Assembly (NCBI GenBank): GCA_020744425.1
Contig: JAGMUV010000019.1
Coordinates: forward strand, 372,001 to 436,000
Reading direction: 5' to 3'
Origin: Dactylonectria macrodidyma
Lineage: Eukaryota > Ascomycota > Sordariomycetes > Hypocreales > Nectriaceae
DNA: 64,000 bases
Both the position numbers and the translations under genes were made by a program. How positions within the stretch are numbered: the first letter of the stretch is position 1; each line of letters begins with the position of its first letter. Below the pieces are notes generated by a model. The model saw only the letters and a list, made by a program, of their open reading frames with translations, ran no database searches and was not told where the DNA came from. Positions 54,188 to 64,000 of the stretch are shown in pieces.

Positions 54188-56430
54188 AGAGGAGGCGCTG
54201 CGGGTAGTGCCGGACAGCAAGGGGATGTCACGTTACGCGTTACATAGCCATTAGCGATAGAAGATAGTTGAGAAATGGTCTCTTTGGCCTATTGCCAATG
54301 CATGGGATGGAACCATCCGGTCAGCGATCAGATTACCAAGTAGATAATTTAAGATTCATCAGACAATGATGTTAGGATACCGGATCATCCCTGCTAAGAC
54401 CTTTCTCTGCTCCCTCTAGGGTACAATCCGAAGCTAGATTCTCGTTTCGCAACCAGGCTGATCTTAGAGTAAAGGGTTCCTAGCTCAATGGAGAAAGGGA
54501 CTTTTCATCAACTGGGTTGAACGAAGCGGTTTTGCTATCAAAATTGACCATAATTAAATGTCCTCAAATGGGACTGAGTTTAGAATGTTGTTGTTGTTGT
54601 TGTTGTTGATTAATTACCGTCGTGAGGACATCTAGATGTCCACAGAATGTGTACTTGAGCAGCGTGGGGTGCCATTGACTAGATTAAGATTTGGAGCATA
54701 GTGCCGTCTATGCCCGCCTGCGTACGAATTTCGTAGCACGCCAGTGGGTAGTATATAAAGCATTAACCTTTCCTAAACTCAGTCAGGACTAATGGCTAGC
54801 CTTGTTTTCCAAAGCCAGCAGATACACTGGAACTATATTTCACCTCGATGGGTAGGGTCTTACCGTCAAAGAGAGGATTAAGTCCCATGTGACCAGTATG
54901 AGGCTAGCTAGAGCTAGAAAGATCTTACTGGATATCACCTGTCTGAGCAGTAGTGGGACCAGCTTGAACACCTTTGTATCCAGATAGAGACACTCTATGA
55001 CGGAACCCTCTCCACCGAAGGCAAGTTTTCAGCATTGGAGGATCACTTTCTGACAATTGACTGGATGCCAAATGAGATTTAGCAGGCCAAGATTAAATCC
55101 GAAGAATTCCACAAGGCGGTGTTCGAAGGAACACCAGTCGAGAAGCTGTTGTTGCTGAAGCTGACGATTCCGTATTTCTTGCCGTTTCCGCGGAACCTTC
55201 CTGACGTAAGGCGAAGGGATACCTCAGAAAAGCGGATGAGACACAGTTTAGTATGCCAGCTTTGCGCTGAATACGGCTCAAGAACCAGTGGTGCGCCGAA
55301 GCCGAGACAGACGAGGAAGAGCAAGCATAGATCCCGAGCGTTCCGAAGCTTGTAAGGGGGCTCTGCCAGAAGAGTATCGGGTAAAACATTCCACGAAGCA
55401 TGCTTCAGTTTCCGCTTTGTTCTGTACAACCTTGCCTGCTCCGGTTAGAAAGAACAAGGTCGTTGTGGCGGTCAAGAGCCATAAACAACTCAAGTTTCGT
55501 CACGAGGCCCCAGCGACCGACCATCCGACTGTCAACTTGTGGAATACTTTGGAGGATATCAACATCGGGAGAATAGAAAGGGTGTCTGATTTGAAGGGGA
55601 ATTGGGAGTCTGACGAAGGATCTGAAACTAGAATGGGCTATGCTGATTTTTAGACCGCCGATCAAGTTGGTTCGTTCCCTTGATGCTGGAAATACCTCTC
55701 AGGGGGCCTTGCGGTAACCAGTATTATTAATGTCAAATATACACCGCCATAGCATTGAACAAGGATCGATCCCGCAGGAAATCCCGCGCGCGATCTTTTT
55801 AGTAAAATGCGGAATACATCTAATCTATTTGAAGAATTAGATTTGCATTGGCGCGCGCTCCTGGCGTCTCCAAACACGTGCATTAGACTGGACTAGATCC
55901 GATTTCAAAATTCAACGCAGTCCAATCTAACACAATCGCTGGCTGTCTGCGCAGTAAATCTAGGGCTCGGCACTAATCGCATAGTCTCTCTCAATGACAT
56001 GCCGTTGTTCAGAGCACCGATCTTGCTGCATCCCCACATCTAAAGCTTAGACTACAACTTGGAAGATTGTCCGGGTCTGGCGGAACAAGTGCGGAGACTT
56101 CATAGGCTATCGTTCAATCCCTAAGTCTCAACTCGTATCCACCCCCAGACGATGCTTGATAATCACTCCGAGCCAGCGCGCGGTTGCCGAAAGTGGCAGT
56201 CTTGAGCGCGCGGGTAATGTCTAGTACCACCGCTGGATTACTCAATCCTCCTCCACCACCACCAGCCTCATCAAGATGTATGCAATTACAGGTAAAATTA
56301 TTTGCTGATAGATATATGTTCCTACTCTCGCTATGTGGATAAAAGCCTGGCAGAACTCCAACCTCATAACATCTTCAGCAACCTCTATTCCTCTCATCTC
56401 TCACTATACCGATCAATTTACACCAGCGCC
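54188..56430. other. Gene-poor region with a (TTG)n tract and coding relic
   Basis: A TTG microsatellite of about eight units lies near 54586-54609. Apart from the relic described separately at 54950-55360 nothing coding is supported. The right end is the promoter of the nitroreductase. Confidence 0.4.
54950..55360 (+). pseudogene. Decayed coding relic, family unknown
   Basis: One frame reads as coding-like sequence (DQLEHLCIQIETLYDG, STEGKFSALEDHFLTIDWMPNE) and hits a TAG at about 55079. It then continues in frame with AKIKSEEFHKAVFEGTPVEKLLL. A further stop-flanked segment just upstream (LTGYHLSEQ) looks like part of the same frame. I do not recognise the protein. A decayed gene or transposon fragment is the best description. 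Confidence 0.35.
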
Positions 56431-57120
56431 ATGACTGTCCCCAGCAACATTACCACTGACCAATGGCTTGCCGCTGCCAAGCATCGCCGTACGGTATACG
56501 GCCTCAAGGATACCTCTCATGTGCCCGACAGCCGTATCGAGGAGATTGTCAAACAGGTTCTGGATTTCAGCCCCTCTTCGTACAACACTCAGCCTGGTCG
56601 TGTCACCATAGTCCTTGGGGAGAAGCACAAGCAACTTTGGCAAGTCATCATTGATGCTGCTAAGCCTGTTCTCGAGGCTGCTGGCCCAGGTGTTTGGGAG
56701 GCTATGGGTCCTCGCTTTGAGGGTTTTAAGAACGCCTACGGTTCGGTACGGTAACCTCTTTGTTTCCACACACTACCAAGTGCTAATCAGATACAGGTCC
56801 TCTTCTGGGACAGTGAGGAGTCCATCAAGGAAACCCAAGGAATCCACAAGTCTGCTGCCCACATGTTCCCTCAGTTCGCTGAGCACGCTAGCGGCATGGC
56901 CCAGATCCTTGTTTGGACGGCTCTGGAGATTGAGGGCTTTGGCGCCAACCTACAGCACATGGGCGCCATCCCCCCTGTTCAGGCTGCCCTTCAGAAGTTC
57001 CTCGATGTGCCCGAGGATTACTCCCTCAAGGCCAACCTCAACTTTGGCGAGAAGGCTCAGCCGCATCCTGAGAAGCCCGAGAAGTTGCCTTTCAGCGAGA
57101 CCTTGAAGATTATCAAATAG
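56431..57120 (+). CDS. Nitroreductase family protein (Frm2/Hbn1-like)
   Basis: Two exons: 56431-56745 and 56797-57120, donor GTACGG, acceptor ACAG; 212 residues. RRTVYGLKDTS and FSPSSYNTQPGRVTIVLG are the FMN-binding segments; ILVWTALEIEGFGANLQHM and a C-terminal LNFGEKAQPHPEKPEK complete the fungal nitroreductase pattern. The splice restores YGSVLFWDS. Such enzymes reduce nitroaromatics, quinones or unsaturated fatty acid derivatives with NAD(P)H and respond to oxidative stress. The frame is open 43 codons further upstream to an ATG at 56302, but homologues start at the ATG chosen. Cytosolic. Confidence 0.9.
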
Positions 57121-58253
57121 ATTAGACAATTGCCCAGCATTCGCAATAGCGGGTGCTTTTTGTAACTAGACGAGTACATGTCCAACATTATAGCTTCACG
57201 CAGTCGTCAAAAGAGAACACTTTCGTTCAATAGCTCTAGGAATACCGTACGTGGGTACCATAATTACTTTCGCTCCAGATTCGAAAGCCCGTAGGCTTGA
57301 GTCTTGACGAATAGGAAATGATGACGCTGACTCCACAATTACCGCCAGCGCCCTGGCCAATGCAATCTAACGCAATTTAGTATAGTACAAAACGCGGGAA
57401 AAGGGGCAAGGCGTTGACGCCGCCTGTGGAACGGCTGGTTGGGTACAAGACACCTGGCGAGTTAGGCATATTGCTGTCGTTAAAAAACATCCGAGGAGTA
57501 ATGCAGAAAGTGAACTCAACGCTTTTGAGGTACACATTCCAGACCGCAAGGGTGAGCACACGTTAATCTACAATAGTAGATACCTAGTGCTACATAGCCC
57601 CAAGTGACAGCCCAAGTTGATTTATCTGTGGCTCCGTAGTCTAGGGTAGGCCCCATCCTGACGGGAGGTTTTAGGACACTCTTAGCACCGCATAGTGCAC
57701 AGAGTTGTACCAATTAATCCATCTTGTAAAGTGCATCAATGGAACTAATTAAAAGGAATATTCAACTGAAAAACATTCGTATGATTGATAAGCGCTATCA
57801 TTGTCCTCTCCCTAGGACTGAAGGCTGTAGAAATGTCGACCGCAGCCGATTAGAGCTATTTACTGCACCTTAGGGGGGGGGGCAATGATGTCATCGAATC
57901 TTGAACTGGAGGATGCTTGAGGAGGAAATGTAACTTCAAGGACACATCCTCTGAGGACTCATCTCACATCTGGTAGCAGTCAACTGACAAGCAAAAGACG
58001 TAGAAACCCAAGCCAAGTGCATTTGAACGCTCGTCCAGTGCTAAGTGAATACGTTGTATTACAGATTGAACTCATTCTATGTGTTATCTATTGAACTTGC
58101 CATTCCATCATATGCCTCAGTTTACTAATCATCAAACGACCTGTCTAAGGAAGGTATAAAGGTGAGACAAAAGAAAAAAAGCCATAGCAAATACACCCAA
58201 AAGCATTGCCGTACCCGTCCATACCTTAAAGCGAATGCAAACAACTCGTTCCC
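57121..58253. other. Convergent intergenic region
   Basis: About 1.1 kb between the nitroreductase and ATPase stop codons. It contains a run of ten G at 57873-57882 and no supported gene. Confidence 0.4.
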
Positions 58254-61200
58254 TCACATCTTCTCCTTCTCAGCATTCGTGCTGTCATTGACACCAGTGC
58301 CGGAAATAACCACAACAGGAGCGATACCAGATTCATCGTCATCCTGCACATTCTTCTTCTTCTTGAAAACGCCGACAACCTTGTACCATCCGTTTGCGAG
58401 AGCCTTGTAGACGACGACAAATGGCTTTCCAACAACAGCAACAATAGCAGCAAACCAGGCATCAGGGAAGAGCCGGATTACGACAGCCCAAGGGAGGCAT
58501 ACCAAGGCAACCACGATTGAAATCGCCCACTGCGTACCATCGAGACCGTTTGGGTGGATGGAGAAGGCTCGGGAGCCCACGAAGATGATCGCAATCTGGA
58601 GACCAACCATGAGGCAATTGATGACGATAAACAGAGGGTTGCGGTGGACCCCCTCGAAGATGTTGAACTTGTTGTCAAGGCGACGGTTGTTGAACTCATT
58701 GAAGATTTGCATCCACACAAAGGTGTTGAAGATGACAGTGTCTAGTTCGAGCATCTTATCCTCATCATGTCTGTCGTAGCCAAGGATTTCTGCTCCGGCA
58801 AAGTAGAGGACTAGAGTGGTGACAAGTTGGAAAATGGCCTGACCGATAATCATCTTCCACATCTGTACATGGTTGTCAGAGATTGTTCTGCGATATCGAC
58901 AAGTGTATTATTGCAACTCACGTTGGTAGTAATCAAGGGTTTATCCTTTCCTTGTGGAAGGCGATCCAAGATCTTCTCAGTCGGGGGGTCAGTTGCGAGA
59001 GCCAGGGCGGCAAAGGTGTCCATGATCAGGTTAACCCAAAGGAGTTGGACAGCCTTGAGAACGGACTCCATCTTTTCGGAATAGACGGCAGTGATGAAAG
59101 CCAAGAGTACAGCAGTGATGTTGACGGTGATTTGGAACTGTACACGTTAGTTCATGATCAACTGCAACTACGTCATCTGACGGAACTTAGTCGTACCTGC
59201 AAGAACTTCTGGACAGCATCGTTAACAGCGCGGCCCCATTTGAGAGCGGTAACAATCGAAGTGAAGTTGTCATCCATGAGAATGATGGAGGAAGCTTCCT
59301 TGGCAACCTCTGTTCCAGAGATACCCATCGAGAAACCGACATCAGCAGCCTTGAGAGCCGGAGCGTCGTTGGTGCCATCTCCAGTCACAGCAACGGTTTC
59401 ACCGAGGGACTTGAGCTTGGCGACCAGGACTCTCTTGTCCTCTGGAGATGAACGAGCGAGAACGCAGAGCTTGGGAATCGTAGCAATCATTTCTTCGTCA
59501 GACAGCTTGCGGAAAACGGGACCTTCCATGACAACGCCGCCATCCTTGTAGATACCACACTCGGTAGCAATGGCCTTAGCAGTTGTGACGTTATCTCCGG
59601 TGACCATGCGGACAACGACTCCAGCATGTTGGGCCTTGCGAACAGCCTCGGGGACACCAGGGCGCACCGGGTCTTGGATACCAACAACACCAAGGAAGAT
59701 GAGATCGGACAACAGAGACTCAAAATCAGCGTGACCATCAGTACTCTTGGCATGAGCCGGAGGCCACTGCTCATAGTCGTGGTAAACAAGACCGATTGTC
59801 CTGAGTGACTGTTGTGCGTATCGTTCAATGGTTTCCTGAAGTGACTGGCGACGATTATCCGTGAGGGGTTCTGCTTGGAGTGACTGGAAGTGAGCCTCCT
59901 TTGAACAGTAGCTGAGAAGAATTTCCGAGGCTCCCTTGACGAGAAGACGGTAACCACCAGAGCGCAGCTTGATGACAGCACCCATGCACTTCTTGCTGGA
60001 ATCGAAAGGCATCATCTGGACGACTTGCTCGTTGGCACGAGTTTGAGCGAGAGACTGGAGACCAAGATGGTCCTTGGCAAGCTGGAGCAGAGCGGTCTCG
60101 GTCTTGGATCCGATAAAAGTGGCCTGGCCATCTTCTTCACCTTCAAAGGCTGTTGAGTTGATCGCAATAGACTGGATAACGGCTTCCTTGGAAGATGGTG
60201 TGACAGAAGATGCCCAAGATGAGACTGATTGATCCTGCGACGTTTCCGTCTCTGACTTGGAAAAGCTTGAGGTTCCAAAGGTACCAGCGACAACAGTCAT
60301 TTTGTTGGTTGTCTGTGAAGTTCTGTGTTAGTTCTCGACGTCCTAGAGGAGAGCTGAAGATTGACGTACCAGTGTGCCGGTCTTATCAGAGCAGATCGTT
60401 GTGGCGTTGCCCATGGTCTCGCATGCACGAAGGACTCGGACCAAGTTATTCTCCTTGAGCATCCTTGTAGTAGCAAAAGCAAGAGCTAACGTCACGGCCA
60501 GAGGTAGGCCCTCGGGTACCGCCACGACAATGATGGTGATGGCAACAATCAGGATATCCATGAAGACGGAAGCCTTGTCTGCAGCAGTGCGATCGTCGCC
60601 AGGCAAGCCACCAATGAAGCGGAACAAGAGGACGAAGAACAACAGACCAGCCGCCAAGCTTCCAAGCTTAGCAATGGCAAGGGCAAGACCTTCGAGCTTC
60701 TTCTGAAGTGGTGTGGCCTCCGCTTCCGTGCGAACGGACATCATGATCTTACCAAAGCTGCTGTTGACACCGACCGAGGTACACACGAAGGTACCCATGC
60801 CTAAGGCGACGGTTAGCCATGGTTGGACAATTGAGGGGTAGGAGAAGTCACTTACCTTCAAGGACCTTGGCACCTGAGATGATGAAAGGATCGAGGTCCT
60901 TGACAGACTGACCCGACTCTAGTGCCTGGAAGACGCGGTCACCACCGGTCTTCTTGAGAGCATCGGACTCTCCAGTGGCCGACGACTCATCACACTTGAC
61001 ATCGTGACCGTCGATGAAGATGCCATCAACAGGCACCAAGTCACCAGGCTCAAGATGAAGAACGTCTCCCACAAGAATATCGTAAACGCTAATCATGAAG
61101 GAGCTTCCAGACCGAATGACCTTGACCTCACGCTCTTCCTTCTTTGCGTTGAGCCTGACAAAGGCACGTTCCTTCTGCCAGTCATTGAGCGAGCCTACCA

Positions 61201-61888
61201 GGGTGACGATGATGATGGCGACGCAAATGGCAACGCCTTCGATCCAGTCTACCGGGGTCGGATCGCCCGGCTCATGTTTGGCACCGAAAGTCTCATAGAG
61301 ACCTAGAGCCAGGGAGATAACGGCGGCAACGGTGAGGAGAATAAGTACTTGGTCGTTGTAGGCGTTCCACATGAGCTTCCAAAGGGGCGTGGCCTTCTTG
61401 GCGGGCAAGACGTTCTTCTTGTAGACACGAATGCGGTCCCTGAAAGCCTCGGAGGTAGGCGAAGGTGCTGACTGTGTACCCTTGGTGGGCGAAGATCCGG
61501 GCTGCACGGCCTCGGTGAACGAGATGTGGCTGGGGGCGCTCGTCTCATCAACGCTGAGACCAGTACGGACATCTGTCTGAAGGCCCCGAGCAATGCCCCG
61601 GAGGCCGCCCAGCGCACGGAATGCAGCGAGTGATTTGGGATTCAGCAACTTGTTGAGATGGCCTGGCGTAAAAGCGAAGGGGTTGTTGTCGACATGGAAG
61701 TCATCTTCTGTGCCCGGATCTGGTCGGAGTGCGGCTTCTGGATCTTCTATAGCACTGGAAGCAGGCCGGGTAGCGACAGGCGTCAAGAAGGGGTCTGAAA
61801 TGGATGACATAATGGTATCGGCGGTCGAGGATGCGCGAACGCGCGTCTCCACCTGGAGCGTGGCGGGAGCAAGTGTGTCACCCGCCAT
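58254..61888 (-). CDS. Ca2+-transporting P-type ATPase (PMCA/Pmc1 type)
   Basis: Five exons: 61888-60856, 60800-60370, 60312-59197, 59137-58922, 58862-58254; introns of 55-59 bp; 1134 residues. The P2B pump signature is complete: [16 protein letters not shown] and [15 protein letters not shown] (actuator), [19 protein letters not shown], and the phosphorylated Asp of [13 protein letters not shown] (about D483), which the second intron splits just after. [24 protein letters not shown] and [17 protein letters not shown] (about 796-812) follow. Ten helices are expected. It moves Ca2+ out of the cytosol into the vacuole or across the plasma membrane. Start chosen at 61888, where homologous-looking N-terminal sequence begins; the frame is open further upstream. 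No extended calmodulin-binding tail is seen; the C-terminus is short and acidic. Confidence 0.93.
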
Positions 61889-64000
61889 GGCGAAGAGATG
61901 CAAGAGACGAGAGTGACCGGAACTGACTGCAAGATAGGTGAAGGAGTGGCCTCGATGGAGTGTTTCTGATCCAACTCGAAGGCACAGGTGAAGATTTGAG
62001 TAGTGGTGAGGGCATGTCGATGGTTTGTTTGTGAGGCATTTGAGAGTGGTAATATACTGGTGCAAGGAGGCTGAGCATCACAACGTAATGAAAAAATTAT
62101 AAAATATGGATACAAGTGCTTGGCGGAGTAGACGGTGGGTGCATTGGTAGGCTCGTGCTTGTGCTGCGAGGCTGGCCTCAGGCTGCTTGTGATGGACGTC
62201 GGAGATGCTCCGTGTGAAAAGCCGGGTATGCAGAGTACAAAGTGACAAAGGGGGCAGTACAGGGGGAAGGGGCGGATAAAACCAGGGCGGACCAGAAAGA
62301 CCAGGCAGCATGTCACAGGCAGAGAGAGATAGGCAGGACGAGACAGTCCACGCGAGACAGGCTTACGACCTTGTTTCCACTTCGTGTGTTTCCGGGTCTT
62401 GGCTTTGCCCCTGGTTCTCCCAATCACGGCGCCATTAACGTGGCTTCATCACCTCTTGACATCACCGCTGGGGCCCCCGGCGCACTTCTCATGCATCCCC
62501 CTCTCTCTAGCCCAAAGCTTGTCGCTCTCCGTGGTCTGCTATGGGTCTGTTATGGGCCTGTTGTGTGGACTCCGGTCCATCCCCTCACCTGCCAACCTTG
62601 TTCTAGCTCCACGCGCAAATCTCTTTCAAGTCAAGTAATTCCCCGCACGGGGCAGTGCTTATTACGGACTCTAATCCAACCCTCGTGCCTTTTACCATCC
62701 CGTCGTTCCGGGTGGGGGACGCGTCTGCTTGTGGCAACAAATGGAGGAGCAAGGGTCGGGGATTAGGTCGCATCCAACAATTTGGGGTTAAAATTTTTGG
62801 TCGGAATGGTAGATCTGGGGACTTCTTGGGATCCGATAGCCTCATCGACTGAAATCGTATTTGCCTTTATTATTTCTCTCTCTCTCTTTTTTAATATATT
62901 TTTATTTTATTCATTTTAAATGTGTTTCGAGTGCATCCACCCTTCCCCCTCTAAGCCACCAAAATTCTGCCGAAAATTGTAATCGCCGAGCCATGTGCTA
63001 ACTTGCCCTGCCTGCACGACGTGATGAAAATCTAAAAACCCAAGCCTTTGCCACCCAGACATTGCTCAGCCCCCTTCGGATGTGCTGCAATATCCTCGAG
63101 ATAAAATGACACCATCTCTTCACATGAGATATCCTGTCCCGAACCGAACCCTTCAACACGTCTAGATGGGAAAATAGCCGCTTCGCGGGGGGGATGGCGC
63201 AAAGCCGATGCCCCTCAGATGTCACCAACTGGCAGATCTAGACGGAGACAATCAACCCAACTTGACTACAACCGTATCACCGAAGGAGGCTGTGCCTTTT
63301 AGACTGCAGACACCGTCTCCGTCTCTCACCGATTGTTAAAGCCGATGAAGTTGCCAAGCCCATTCGCCAATCCCAGCAATTTCAAAATTCATCAACCCCG
63401 ACCACAACAAATCACCATCTCATCTGATCACCGATGCAACTCATTGCCGTGAATGCGGGGAAATCATGCCACTAGTCTCCAAGATCCCCAGGAAAAGCAG
63501 GGAAACGCTTCCTTTTCCTGCCGTCTTCTCGATAGTCCGCGGCTGCATGGGCGCTAGTGTATACGGATAGCTCCGCACAACGCATAGGATGGATCCGTAA
63601 CTCATCGGATAGCACCGCGGCGCGATAAAACCTCAAAGGAGGCTGTGCTATCACACACTCACACACCGGCGACATGGTCGGGTTATCACGGAATGAGGAT
63701 GTAAGTGGTGATCGCGCCCAACTTGCTGTTACATCTCTTGCTGATCTCTGTAACAGTTAAAGTCGGGCTTCGACCACGACACACCCGTGAGGCTGTGCAA
63801 GCAAGCTTGGAAACTAGAGGAGAATCATACACAGCCTTTAACGTTGGTCTCCATCTCGATGGAGCCATCAACTCACCTTTTACCGCTGATAATTGGCTCC
63901 AGAACGGAAATGAGAATCGATATATTGAACACAGCCTCAAACACGACATGAAATACCGCAATGATTCATGATGGTCTAGACCACTTGCTCTTGACCGAGG
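61889..64000. other. Long upstream region of the Ca2+ ATPase
   Basis: More than 2 kb without a supported gene. A (CT)n tract at about 62875-62887 is followed by a poly-T/AT-rich stretch to about 62920, consistent with a promoter or long leader. Short ORFs, including one reaching the window's right side at 63705-63971, show no domain. Confidence 0.4.

Overview
The window is chromosomal DNA of a filamentous ascomycete, most likely a Sordariomycete. The evidence is short introns (50-110 bp) with GTNNGT-type donors and CTAAC-like branch points, Zn2Cys6 regulators, YAT/Dal5/Mep transporters, a DUF3632-like gene, an F-box gene of the fungal type and a fungal hAT transposon. Coordinates of spliced genes below come from hand-joined exons; the joins keep frame and restore family-typical sequence, but no transcript data were available.

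Region 1 (1-10.1 kb): the 3' end of a PAP2/Aur1-like membrane enzyme, a type II membrane glycosyltransferase, a long gene-poor stretch (2.7-5.2 kb), a FAD monooxygenase divergent from a class C beta-lactamase-like hydrolase, and a small four-helix membrane protein. Region 2 (10.5-13.3 kb): a complete hAT transposon with an open 742-codon transposase, 20-bp terminal inverted repeats and perfect 8-bp target duplications. Region 3 (13.3-26 kb): sparse accessory DNA holding an S66 peptidase homologue that lacks its nucleophile, a secreted repeat-rich beta-helix-like protein, a membrane-anchored SGNH hydrolase with an in-frame minisatellite, a 216-bp MITE, an amidase and a frame-disrupted F-box gene.

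Region 4 (26.5-36.6 kb): nitrogen-related genes: an ammonium transporter, an amino acid permease with a disrupted N-terminus, a class III aminotransferase, a Zn2Cys6 factor, a cupin dioxygenase-like gene and a broken DUF3632 gene. Region 5 (36.9-50.0 kb) is the most interesting part: sugar-type MFS transporter, amidohydrolase/lactonase, class II aldolase, RraA-type aldolase, Ldh2-type dehydrogenase, Zn2Cys6 factor and dihydroxyacetone kinase, arranged around shared promoters. Every one of these promoters carries at least one inverted repeat CGG-N7-CCG (ten in about 2.9 kb), which looks like the operator of a pathway-specific Zn2Cys6 regulator. The cluster's own Zn2Cys6 gene has an in-frame TGA before its last 146 codons. 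I infer a catabolic cluster for a sugar, sugar acid or aromatic-derived lactone: uptake, lactone opening, oxidation or reduction, phosphorylation and aldol cleavage.

Region 6 (51.2-64 kb): Dal5-type transporter divergent from a Dabb-domain protein, a decayed coding relic, a nitroreductase, and a plasma-membrane-type Ca2+ ATPase with a long upstream region. Several genes here carry single disruptive changes (TGA, TAA, small frameshifts), so either this is a decaying accessory region or some are assembly errors.
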